The translations under genes were made by a program, and so were the position numbers. Under the pieces are notes generated by a model. It had not been told where the DNA came from, ran no database searches, and saw only the letters and a list, made by a program, of their open reading frames with translations. 64,000 bases of DNA, taken from positions 25,605,001-25,669,000 of the forward strand of contig NC_088932.1 in the NCBI RefSeq assembly GCF_038396675.1. The letters run 5' to 3'. This document shows, one piece after another, positions 36,919 through 47,959 of the stretch (its first letter is position 1; every line of letters begins with the position of its first letter). The stretch is from Hydra vulgaris. Taxonomy: Eukaryota > Cnidaria > Hydrozoa > Anthoathecata > Hydridae.

Positions 36919-37206
36919 CAGTGGCGGATCTATATATGGGCTAATAGGGCTAAAGCCCGGGGCCCCGACCAGTAAGGGGCCCGTATGAAAAGAGAAATTT
37001 TACATATTATCGTGAATATTCATTTATCAAATGTAAAAGTGGTTAAATAATTAATTATTTCAAACATAAGTAAGTGTATGTGAAAATTCAAGCGAAAAAA
37101 AAACAGCAAAAAATCGCATAATCAATTAAAAATCTTTATTCGTGTAGGGCTAGGGCCCCTTGCTATTTTTAAGCCCTGGGCCCCCAAAAAGCTAGATCCG
37201 CCACTG
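36919..37206. mobile_element. hAT-type MITE with perfect 8-bp target duplication
   Basis: Ends CAGTGGCGGATCTA (36919-36932) and the inverse TAGATCCGCCACTG (37193-37206). Both flanks are CCTAGTAT (36911-36918 and 37207-37214). The ends, length (288 bp) and 8-bp duplication are diagnostic of a non-autonomous hAT. Inside are further inverted GC-rich blocks (GGGGCCC and GGGCCCC words). Confidence 0.92.
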
Positions 37207-37214
37207 CCTAGTAT

Positions 37215-38160
37215 GTATAATATTAAAAAACCAAAGAATTTCTTTGTAACTTAATAAATAGTTTTTTCTAAACATATTTTAATTGTCTTATTAATTTTAT
37301 TAAAATTTTAATTAAATATTATGTTAAAATTTTTCAAGAACAGCTATTTAAAAATTCCGGGATTAGGTAAATATAATCCCGAAATCCTTGGATTGAAAAT
37401 ATAGCTCGAAATTGCAAACCTTACATTGGAGAGAACATATGAGCTGATAACAAAAATTCCAGAAAATTTTCAAATTGCATCTGAAAATAGTGGACTTAGT
37501 AATGGACAAGTTTATATGATTTCCTAGTAATTTGCCATGCATGCACAATAGAATCAAATAAAAGCCCTGGTCAGGATGAATTGAAAGATGATTTTGTCAT
37601 CATTCATTCATTATTTATTTATTAGATATTTGTTTTCTTCGACCAATTTTTTCTTTTATTAAAATGTGAGGTTTGATTTGTCAAAGAAATTTGATACGGA
37701 GGAGGCGTTCTTTTACAATCAAAATATTCTATTTTTACATCTTAAATGCAAGACTTCTTTCTTTTTCCTTAAAAAACTTTTGTTTTTATTCAACTATTTT
37801 AACACGTTTTTTTCCAACTAGAACATTGTTATTATTTACACAATAAATTGGAAACTCCATTACAACTACTCCATTTTAATTAACAATAAAATAAATTTCT
37901 AAAAGTAAATAAAGATTATCTTTTCAAAATCTTTTAAAACAGATAATCCTCTTTCCGATGTTTTAATAAACAAGACTAACTTTTAATATCTCTTAATATT
38001 TCAGTCATAGTATTCAAATGTTAAATAAAAGCTTTTAAAAAAATTTCTCGTACATGTTAAATAAAAGTTCTTTAAAAAAATTTCTCATTTGTTCATAATT
38101 AAACTAGTAACTGTAGTATCGTCTCAAAAAACACAATAATTAGTGGACAAAGGCATTTGT
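37215..38160. other. No gene seen
   Basis: AT-rich DNA. A 25-bp near-repeat TACATGTTAAATAAAAG / TTCAAATGTTAAATAAAAG occurs near 38010-38090. No coding signal recognised. Confidence 0.5.
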
Positions 38161-38164
38161 CGGC

Positions 38165-38720
38165 GTATCTTAAAACATGGTAGTTCCTATCTTAAAATAT
38201 GCTAGTGGGCATTTTGATTAATGGACAAAGGCATGGTATCTTAAAATATGCTAGTTCCTATATTAAAATATGCTAGTTTCTGTTTAAAAATATGCTAGCT
38301 CCTATCTCAAAGTATTCTTGTTCCTATTTTAAAATATGCTAGTTCCAATTTTAAAATATAGTAGTTCCTATATTAAAATATGGGGCGTAGTGATAAGGCA
38401 AATACTGTCTTTTTACCCCCATGTAGATTTTATTTTTGTAACACGGCATTGTATTCTTTTTTTACTGACGAAATTGATAAATAAATAAAAATCCTAGTTC
38501 CTATTTAAAAATATCCTAGTTCCTATATTAAAATATGGTAGTTCCTATTTTAAAATATAGTGGTTATTATCATAAAATACGGGGCCTAGGGATAAAGCAA
38601 ATATTGTCATATATATATAAAACCGCATTGTATTCTTTTTTATTGACAAAAAATAAATCCTTTCTTAAAATACGGCCATTTTAAAATATTCTAGTTCCTC
38701 TCATTTTAAACACATAAAAG
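38165..38720. repeat. 22-bp minisatellite (TAGTTCCTATTTTAAAATATGC)
   Basis: About 15 diverged copies occur in two clusters. Interspersed is a longer repeated block (GGGGC(G/C)TAG(T/G)GATAA(G)GCAAATA...TTTTTATTGAC) near 38382-38480 and 38580-38650. The whole region therefore has a two-level repeat structure. Confidence 0.8.
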
Positions 38721-39120
38721 TCCTGCAAATTTTAACTTGTTTTATTTTTTTAGACGTTGACAGAACATTTTCAAAATCCAGTCTCTATAAATCGAACCGT
38801 GATTTAAAAAATGTAAATCTTTTTTGGGTGGAAATAATTCGGAGTAATTTTTTTTTCTAACAAATTACTTCAACTACAGTGCTCTAACATATCATCAAAA
38901 AGTTGTCAAAACAAAAAAAAAGTTGCAACAGTAAATTTAAGACTGCGTTTTAGGATAGAATCAGAGAAGTTTGAGTTATGATATAAAAAAACTTAAGGAT
39001 TGATACCTATGTTTTTTTTGTTTGTTGAGGATTTAGAAACATTTGTATATGCCGAGGTTTAAAAACACCTAATCAAGTTCTTAGAGTGATATCAGCGTAC
39101 AAACATCATAAACACCAAGC

Positions 39121-39484
39121 GACTAATTCATTCTACCACCAATGTGTGTTATTATCAAGTCGGTAACTAATTAATTCTACCACCACTGTGTGTTATTACC
39201 AAGTCGGTAATTAATTAATTCTACCACCACTGTGTGTTATTACCAAGTCGGTAATTAATTAATTCTACCACCACTGTGTGTTATTACCAAGTCGGTAACT
39301 AATTAATTCTACCACCACTGTGTGTTATTACCAAGTCGGTAATTAATTAATTCTTACCACCACTGTGTGTTATTACCAAGTCGGTAATTAACTAATTCTA
39401 CCACCACTGTGTGTTATTACCAAGTCGGTAATTAACTAATTCTACCACCACTGTGTGTTATTACCAAGTCGGTAATTAATTCTA
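39121..39484. repeat. 44-bp minisatellite, about 8 copies
   Basis: The unit contains TTCTACCACCACTGTGTGTT and ATTACCAAGTCGGTAATTAA. Each unit has an internal palindrome TTACC-AAGTC-GGTAA. Copies are nearly identical, so the amplification is recent. Confidence 0.93.
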
Positions 39485-39756
39485 CTAGAAGCGGTCATGC
39501 AACATTTAGTGATTTAAAGTTAGTAAAAATAAAAAAGTAGAAATGGAAAGATTTTACCCGAATTAATTGATGTTTATCGATAATTTGATTCTATTGATAT
39601 AAAAGCCGATAATAAATTGACTGATAAAGTAACGGAGTTAGACAATGGAGTTTACTTTTTACTTTTTTGTTTGTTTTATCATAATTTTTTTTTATCAAAC
39701 TATTTGCTTTACTCAATTAGTGTAAATAATCAGGTAATGGATAAAGTGAATACATT

Positions 39757-39815
39757 GCCAATAACACACAGTGTTATTAACACACAGTGTTATTAACACA
39801 CAGTGTTAATAACCT
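39757..39815. repeat. 17-bp tandem repeat (TTAACACACAGTGTTAT)
   Basis: Three to four copies of a unit that is itself palindromic around AACAC...GTGTT. Confidence 0.8.
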
Positions 39816-40648
39816 AGTGTGTTATAACTAACACGCATTATTACTAACCTAGAATCTGAATAACCAAGGTTTTAAGTTTCACCATACAAATTCAGGATTT
39901 CATAGGATTTTGTAAACTGTAATAAAACATTCAAGTTGTGTTTTTAGGATCCAATAACAAAGTCACCTTTGCAATATTTTTTTTCGGCATGAAAACAATA
40001 TAAAGTATTTCATAAAAGTCCAAAAAGCTTTTAAGTATTATAATAGTTGGAAGTTTATACCTATGATTTGACAATATTTTTTAAAATATGGAAACTTTGA
40101 GCAACCACAATGAAGCGGCAGGTGGAATGAGAATAAAAACAAGGTAAAGTTGTAAGTCTTGTAGAGTCAGAACATTTCATATCTGGTATTCGAAGTTTGG
40201 AATAATCTTATTTGGATATATGTTGGAATAATCTTATTTACTGATGATTAACTGAACTGAATTCAACAATGTTTTTAACAGAATTAACTGAATTTACAAT
40301 CTTTAAAATAATAATAAATGGATTCTATCAATGGATTTTAGAAAAGGCGGAGGAAAATTGTGACATAAAGAAGGGGAGCGTCAACCACAATGAAAAGCCG
40401 ATTGCGGTCAAGATTATAAAGAAAATTGTTTATGGAAAATTGGGTCTTAAAAAATTGTAAAAGGAGTTTTAATATTTTATTGAACATTTTTATTTATTTT
40501 ATTATTCAAAATTTTAAATAAGAAAGTTGCAAAAAAAAAAAATTCTTTGAAAAGTTTTATTGAAAACTTTAATAAAATTTAGTATAGCATGAATAAAAAA
40601 AAATTAAATTAAATCACAAAAATATAATATAATTAAAAACAAAAATTA

Positions 40649-40791
<143 letters not shown>

Positions 40792-40848
40792 AGATAAACA
40801 TTTATTAAAAAAAAAAAATTTTAATAATTTCCTTTTATTAAATTTAAT

Positions 40849-41856
40849 TCATAAAATAAATTTGTGTTTGAAAGATTTAAACCGTAATCGAAATTCTTTG
40901 TCTGTAAAACAGTAGATAATTGGAGCTGAAAGCGAATTTAAAAACGCTAAAAACTTTATTGCAAATTCTAAATAAGTTTGACTGACGGGATTTAGGTTCA
41001 AAAAACATTTATCTCTACAAAATTTACTTAGTATATAATAAACAATTGATGGTGTCCAAAAAAATGCGTAGCAAGTTGATAACAAAATCGAAATTTTTAT
41101 AATATTTTTAGTGTAATCAGTTTTCTTCTGGTTGCCACATATTATATTGTTTATGTCATTAAACTTTTGTACATCTTTCATTTGTGGTATTGCTAGAACA
41201 TTCTGTGTTACATCAGATGCTTTTTTAATTGGTACTTTCTCAGTGTCTTGAATATGTTTAATAATATATTTATAGAAGTACAATATTAAAATATACGGCA
41301 CAAAACAATTAATTACAAGCATTGCTATTGTCCAAACAGTGTTCTGGCGATAAAAACATTCATCTTGACTAAGTAATTGTGGTGATACCTCAGGTAAGTA
41401 AAAGGGAATTGAACACAGTGTAACAACATAAACCCAAAGTGCAATTACAATAATTTTGACATATTTTACTTTAACCAACGCTTTATATTTAAAAATAAAT
41501 GTAGTAGCGATATAACGATCTAATCCAATAAGTAAAACACAAAATATTGACATATAATATGTTATCATGTACGAAAATCGAAAAGAATCACATATAAAAT
41601 TGTCCCCAGATCTATTTTGAATATTTATTTTTTTAGCAACATAGATTGGTATTACAAATATTCCTTGTAATAAATCTACAAACAATAAGTTAATTGTAAA
41701 GTGTATTGATGGTCTGCTAAGAATTTTCTTTGATTTTTTTATAATAACCAAGCTTAAAATGTTGATGGTGATGGCAGCCACTGCAAGCAAGCAAAGAGAA
41801 ACAACTGAGAGATATTTAAATGGTTCGCCAGTTGTTGAACCAAAAGTAGAATTCAT
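40849..41856 (-). CDS. Rhodopsin-class (class A) G-protein-coupled receptor
   Basis: A single-exon open frame of 335 residues with seven hydrophobic segments: about 17-40, 51-73, 92-112, 133-153, 173-195, 252-275 and 293-316. Class A marks are visible: N32 in TM1, D61 in TM2, C89 at TM3 with C167 in loop 2 (expected disulfide), DRY at 113-115, W141 in TM4, P187 in TM5, and FWTP (266-269) in place of CWxP in TM6. The TM7 motif is SAPIIY (310-315) where NPxxY is usual, so Asn is replaced by Ala. An amphipathic helix 8 (DKEFRLRFKSF) follows. The N-terminus is short with a glycosylation site at N2, and N81 in loop 1 is another. Family members sit in the plasma membrane and signal through G proteins. 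The ligand cannot be told from sequence. It is the only intact host-like gene here. Confidence 0.93.
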   Translation of the reverse strand: MNSTFGSTTGEPFKYLSVVSLCLLAVAAITINILSLVIIKKSKKILSRPSIHFTINLLFVDLLQGIFVIPIYVAKKINIQNRSGDNFICDSFRFSYMITYYMSIFCVLLIGLDRYIATTFIFKYKALVKVKYVKIIVIALWVYVVTLCSIPFYLPEVSPQLLSQDECFYRQNTVWTIAMLVINCFVPYILILYFYKYIIKHIQDTEKVPIKKASDVTQNVLAIPQMKDVQKFNDINNIICGNQKKTDYTKNIIKISILLSTCYAFFWTPSIVYYILSKFCRDKCFLNLNPVSQTYLEFAIKFLAFLNSLSAPIIYCFTDKEFRLRFKSFKHKFIL

Positions 41857-41859
41857 TTG

Positions 41860-43125
41860 TTATTCTATTAAACACAAATAAAATCATTTTTAATAAGCCC
41901 TAGTCATTAAAGTATATAATTAAAAAAAAAATTTATTTCGCCAAAGTTATTTTAAGTTGTCCAAAAATAAAAACATAGGGTGCAATCTCATGCTTTCTAT
42001 AAGGTGTCATCATTACCCTATTTTTCAAAAAGAAAATATTGTTGGAGTAGACTTAAGTATCCTATATTTAAATAAGATTTTAGTAAGTAATTTATAGTAA
42101 TAAATAATTGATAATATATAATAAAGAAAATCACGCGAGTTATTTTTAAAATAGCTATATATAAATCATTTAAAATAAGCTCAGAACTAATACATAAAAC
42201 AGAGAATATTGACTTTTTTACTTTCTCCGTCATTTTTATTTATTATACAACTGGGAAAAAAAATCAATTTTCTCTCACTTAAATTTACTTTAAATATTAG
42301 TTTTTGTATTTTACAGACAAGTTTTCTTCTTAATGTAGTTTTTTTTTATAAATATTAAACTTTAACAAACTTTTTTTTTTATAAATAACAAACTTTAAAA
42401 AGTTATATGTTTTCATGTAAATATTTTAAAGGTGAAAAGATTTAAAGTAACTCACGTTTTTTTGTAAAAACTTGAACGTCGTGTTCATCCACTTCCATAA
42501 ATGGTAAATATCAATCTAAGTCCTAATTCAATATTTTTATTCGATATAACGTAATAAAAATCAGTGAGATCAAAAATTTAGTAATAAAAAGTTAATCTGT
42601 AAAATTTTTTGAACAAATAAAACCACCTGTTATAAAAATATAAACGATAAAAGAACAATAATTTAACTTTCTATAAATCTTAAAAAAAAAAGATTTTAAT
42701 TAAAGATTTAGATGTTTAAAGTAAGCAATTGGGTTTTCATGCAACCGTGATGTGTATCCTATAATATTTGTGCTTTAGATATATGTATATAAATACTTTT
42801 TGTTTAAAAAGCTGACATTTCTTGTGCGATGTTATAAAACTTTTTGGTCATAACCATAAACGTCTCTCTCAATATTTGGTTGAGGCGTCTATTGTTTTTT
42901 TTTGTACTAAAATATATTCATAATCTATTTGCATTTTCTAATATAACAATTATAAATTATTTATTCTTGTTATAGTATAACATTTATTTCTTACTCAACA
43001 TTGAACATTCAATATTCTTCAGTTATTATTTTCAACATTTGCTTAGCATTATATTCAATATTCAATTAACATGCTCGTTAATTTTGTACTCATTTTGTTT
43101 AAAGTAATAAACTGAATTTTTATTT
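41860..43125. other. Upstream region of the GPCR gene; no other gene seen
   Basis: AT-rich DNA with no clear promoter element or coding exon. The minus-strand reading frame at 42018-42233 has no recognisable domain. Confidence 0.5.
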
Positions 43126-43129
43126 AACA

Positions 43130-43375
43130 CTATATTTAATATTTATTCAACGTTATTTTCAATATTTATTCAACGTTATATTCAATACTTATTCAATGTT
43201 ATATTCAATATTTATTCAATAGTATATTCAATATTTATTCAATGTTATATTCAATATTTATTCAATGTTTTATTCAATGTTACATTCAATATTTATATTC
43301 AACGTTATATTCAATGTTACATTCAATATTTGTTCAACGTTGTGTTCAATATTTATTCAATGTTATATTCAATAT
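43130..43375. repeat. ~22-bp minisatellite (ATTCAATATTTATTCAACGTTAT-type)
   Basis: About ten diverged copies alternating ATTCAATATTTATTCAA(C/T)GTTAT, with a few shorter units. Confidence 0.85.
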
Positions 43376-43770
43376 TGGCGTAGTTATAATTTATGAGAAA
43401 TGAAAAATGTGAAAGATAGAAATCTTAATAAAGTTTTTATATCAATGTTCATCTGTCGTCTGGAATTAATAATAAAACATATAAAAAATTAGAGTTGTTT
43501 ATAAGTCTGACATTTTTTTTTTAGATATATTTATACATATGGAATGTTTTCACGAAAGAACAATTACCAATCAACGTATGGACGTCGAAAGAAAACGTAG
43601 TAATAGATAAGAAAAAAAGTGCATTTGCGAGTTGCTAAAATAAATGAAAAATTAATTGATATAAAAAAAATACTTGATGTGTTATAAATATTTATTTAAA
43701 ATTAAAAACTTACAAAATATATGCTTAAATGTTGTAACTTGATCTTTTTTAAAAAAATTCAATAATTTTT

Positions 43771-43930
43771 ATAATGAACACTGCTTCTTCATAATGAATA
43801 ATGCTTCTTCATAATGAACACTGTTTCTTCATAATGAACACTGTTTCTTCATAATGAACACTGTTTCTTCATAATGAACACTGTTTCTTCATAATGAACA
43901 CTGCTTCTTCATAATGAACACTGCTTTTTC
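43771..43930. repeat. 20-bp minisatellite, exactly eight copies
   Basis: The unit ATAATGAACACTGTTTCTTC repeats eight times, differing only by GCTTC/GTTTC, GAATAATG and the final GCTTTTTC. Confidence 0.95.
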
Positions 43931-43939
43931 ATATTTAAT

Positions 43940-45160
43940 TCGCTTAATAATAATAAAAATTAACAACATGTTTTGCTTTTTTTTTGTTATAAATACAAAA
44001 ACTGGGTATAACAGATTTAGAAAAATAGATCCAACATTTTCCATCCAGTTAATGTCAAAAAATAAAAACTGAGCTTGATGTTGTAACTCATGAAACGAGG
44101 AACGATAGACATATCATATATCAGTCACATGATTAGATAAAAACTGTAGAAGAAAAGGAAATTATAACTTTAAAGCAATAAATATTTATTGGTAATCTTT
44201 ATTAAGTAGAGAAAAGTGAAAAAAATGTCAAGATAAAACAAATTAAACTTTTTTCAATAAAAAACTAAGAAATATTTTTTTTCAATAAAAAATTTATAAT
44301 GAAATTTTAATGTGACTTTTCTTTTCTACAAGCTGATTATTTTTAAACCTTCAAAAAAAAAATTGTAAGATTAATACTTACCTCAGTCATCCCAACTTAA
44401 AACTTCTTTAAGCTAAATAGGTTCAAAAAGGTAAGTTTATATTTTTATGCATGAAGTAATAAATTTTGAAATCATTGAAGGCTTTTACTGTTAAACTTCT
44501 CCGTTGCTCAACATGAAATGACTGCTTTTAACTATAAAGCCACATTCAATTTGATATAATTGATGCAGATGATACTGTCAATGGTTCAATCTACTATAAA
44601 GCATGCAGTGGCATGATTGCCAACTCCAAGGAAGAGACAAAGCTTCACTGGATAGAAAACAATAGGAATTAAGATTTTTTAAAGCACATTAAATACATTA
44701 AACCCAGCTTAGTTTCCATTTTATGACATTGATAAGATGCAAAATGTTGTATCTATTTTTTTAAATCTGTTATATCCAGTTTTCGTGTATATAAAAATAA
44801 AAAAAGCAAAACATGTAGTTAATTTTATAACTATTAAGCAAGTTTGAAAAAGTGGAGAGTGCAAAACAATTTTTCAATTTAATTCACAAACCTAAAACCA
44901 GCAGAACTTTCAAAAAATCGAGTGATCCCTAGTTGCCTCAATCTTTAAAGTTGATCACCAAAAGAAAAAAGAAATTGTATTTTTTAAAATTAGATAAAAA
45001 TTCATTAATTTATCATTTTCATAAAATTTTTTTAATTTTTAAAGTTTTATTTAAGTCTTTTTTGATGAGAACTTATGATATAATATTTCTCCAAGTATTG
45101 CAAGTACTGTAGGATAAACAAGGGTAGAATGAAATAGAGGTTATTAGTATTAGTAATATA
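43940..45160. other. No gene seen
   Basis: AT-rich DNA without a recognisable feature. Confidence 0.5.
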
Positions 45161-45164
45161 ATGA

Positions 45165-45480
45165 TTGAGCAAACATTGGTGGGTTTTTTAGGCACCAATG
45201 TTGGCCTAATGTTTATATGACTAGCGACAAAATATTTCCACATGTTATGGAGTATTATATAGCGCAAAAACACTATTAAATAAAGCTATTTAAGCAATAT
45301 TTTACCAATATTGACGCAGATATTTGTACAATATTGTAAGTCAATATTAGCGCAATATGGTCCAATCTAGCCTTTTAATATTGTCCAATATTGCTCTAAA
45401 TAATGCGCTACTATTGATGATAATCAATATTAGCGCATTTTTATAAATAATATTGAATTTACTGGACCAATATTGCTTGC
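45165..45480. repeat. Palindrome-rich block built from CAATATT words
   Basis: ACATTGGTG...CACCAATGT (about 45173-45201) is followed by many CAATATTG, TATTAGCGCA and CCAATATTGCTC words in both orientations. It looks like a MITE or SINE-like repeat that folds on itself. The ends are unclear. Confidence 0.5.
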
Positions 45481-45600
45481 TATATAATAGTCACTTAGTT
45501 ATTTCAGTCAAGCATCAATATTTTGTTGCTACTAGAGTAGTCACTCAGTCATTTCATGTTGCTAGATCAGTCTGTTGTGTTAGCACTTGTATTAATAACT

Positions 45601-45703
45601 AAAGTGTAAAATAGCATAGTTTATTTATATCAAACACAATGTTGGATATAAATAAACTATGCTATTTTACACTTTTTAATAGAACTGATGGTTCTATTAA
45701 AAA
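45601..45703. repeat. Two adjacent hairpins, the first perfect with 31-bp arms
   Basis: Arms 45601-45631 and 45645-45675 are exact inverse copies (AAAGTGTAAAATAGCATAGT...) with a 13-nt loop. A second hairpin, TTTTTAATAGAAC/GTTCTATTAAAAA, follows at about 45673-45703 and shares its first bases with the arm of the first. Confidence 0.9.
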
Positions 45704-45709
45704 GTTTTA

Positions 45710-46970
45710 TGAGTATAAAATTTTTTTTATCATCATCCAAGTTGAACTCTTTTTTGACAAGAGATTAAACAGTTGCATCAATTATAAAGCCTTCAGCTGT
45801 ATATCTTTGTGAATAAAAAGATATGTTGAGTTTAAAAGTACTTTATATGGGGTATTTATACAACAACTTTTGATTACCTAATATAAGAAAACTTCATTTT
45901 TGCTGAACCATCATCTTTTATTTTAAGTCAATTGCTTTTTTTAAGGTATTTTTTATTATTAAATTTTAATGGATTAAACAGTTAAGTTGCTGTTTTTTTA
46001 TTTGTTCTTATTTTTCTAGTTCTTCCAACGTTCTACTCTTTTTTGATTAAAACATCAGGAAACGAAGCCGAGACAGATTAAAATAAAGATAAGATTGATA
46101 TTAAAGATTTATTTATTAACAGTGTTTCAAACTGCAACACTGTTAATCCCTTGGAGATTAATTCCGAACCAAGGAGTTCTCAAATAAATAAATGTTTGTA
46201 TAGTTATTAAATGTGTTTGTATTCTTCTAAATCATTCAATCAACGAATTAACGATATCAACCTGCAACCGTTAGTGATTGTGCAAATAGAACTTTACAAA
46301 ACATTAATAATTCCAAACTTTACAAACCTTAAAATGCCCATAGGGAATTGTTATTTAACAATCATAACAATTAAGAAATTAATTTTTTTTATATAGTAAA
46401 TCTTTAAAAATCCTAGCAAAAAAACAAAAAAATTTCCGTCAATGACTAGAATGCAGTCTTGTTAAAAGCTGGAAAAAAATTCAACAACTTATAGAAGTGT
46501 TGTTTCAAACATAAATCTCTGGTCGAACATAAAATATGTGACTCAGAACCCTTATTATAAGATAAAGTAATAATAATACTTTTTTTTGTTGTTGAATACT
46601 GGAAAACGTAATAAATTGCTTCTAGTCTTCAACACCCATTCTACCCCCCACTTCCCTTTCAACTTTTTGATTTTAAATGATTGTACATTTATCTCATCTA
46701 TTTCAGTGTCAGCATGAAAAAAATTTTAATTACTATACATTTGTCATACGTTTCTTGTGGTTATCTGGAAGCAGTTATGAAAATTATTCTTGAGTTAAGG
46801 GTATTTACGGAGCTTTTGCTCCAAATCATTGTATGCGTTTATTTTTATGTTTACGATAGCCAAACTTCCTTCATATATAAAGGAAAGATAGGTAATCTTT
46901 ATTTTGGGATTTTACTTCAGTTAGTGTTTGCTCAGCCTATTTTTGAGTGGCAAAACGTCGAATACTGGAA
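45710..46970. other. No gene seen; one short hairpin
   Basis: A hairpin TTAACAGTGTT/AACACTGTTAA lies near 46117-46146. The open frame at 46681-47001 has no recognisable domain and was not called. Confidence 0.5.
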
Positions 46971-46974
46971 AGGG

Positions 46975-47001
46975 TGTCAATCACTGGGTGGTTTACCCTA
47001 A
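46975..47001 (+). repeat. Direct repeat flanking the pogo-type gene, left copy
   Basis: GTCAATCACTGGGTGGTTTA followed by CCCTA. The same 25-26 bp occurs in the same orientation at 50407-50432. Confidence 0.8.
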
Positions 47002-47335
47002 GTAGTTTTTTAAAAATATTTTAGAATTTTTTAGTATAAATAGCAACAACATATAATACAATTTTGAAGTTCGTCACTAATAAGCTCGCCTGATTCTTAC
47101 AGATGGAAGTTTTTAGTCAAAAAAAAGAAAACCTTTGTTAAAATTATGTTATTTTTTTTTACTATTGCATAATAAAAAGTGTGGTAGCCAATACCCATTT
47201 TTTGAAAAAAAAATGTCAAAAAATTCTTGCAATCAAAGTTCACTGAAAATAAAAATAAAAGGTATTAACTTGTTCAATGAAGCGAAACTTTGATTTTGTT
47301 TTTTGTTTTTCTCACTGTGGACATGTAGCTCGTAG

Positions 47336-47695
47336 CTCAATTTTTAGCGATGGAACAAAGTTTACACGTGTCACAAAGTTTACACATGTCTTAATAATTT
47401 TTAGCGATGTACACAAAGTTTACACATGTCTCAATATTTTTTAGCGATGGACGTGTCACAAAGTTTACACATGTCTCAATAATTTTTAGCGATGGACGTG
47501 TCACAAAGTTTACATATGTCTCAATAATTTTTAGCGATGGACACAAAGTTTACACATGTCTCAATAATTTTTAGCGATGTACACAAAGTTTACACATGTC
47601 TCAATAATTTTTAGCGATGGACGTTTCACAAAGTTTACACATGTCTCAATAATTTTTAGCGATGGACACAAAGTTTACACATTTCTCAATAATTT
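47336..47695. repeat. ~45-bp minisatellite, about 8 copies
   Basis: The unit contains CACAAAGTTTACACATGTCT and CAATAATTTTTAGCGATGGA. Units alternate between a form with CGTGTCA and one without it. Confidence 0.9.
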
Positions 47696-47959
47696 TGCGT
47701 CATTTTGGATACTTTTCATATTGCTAGAGAGATTGCTTTTTCTCTTTATGGAAGTTAAAGGGTCTGAACACGTTCTTAACTGGTGCAGAGGAACAAGTGC
47801 TGGTAAATTATATATTAAGTGCCCAAAATTGTGTTCTGCCTGTCACAAAAGATACCGTTTTATCCCTTGTTTCTTCGTTTATATCTGATGAAAGGAATTT
47901 CCTTGAGATAAATAGAAATCGGCCTTTTAAATTTAGACGAGTTGGGACATATAGTTTTA

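Noticed and set aside
39121-39484. 44-bp regular repeat as a CRISPR array
   Set aside because: Units are directly adjacent with no unique spacers, and the genome is clearly eukaryotic.
40269-40460. Small open frame upstream of the (TA)n tract
   Set aside because: 63 codons with no homology I recognise and no splice or promoter support.
46681-47001. Open frame of 106 codons ending at the 25-bp direct repeat
   Set aside because: No domain recognised; the hydrophobic start could be a membrane segment but nothing else supports a gene.
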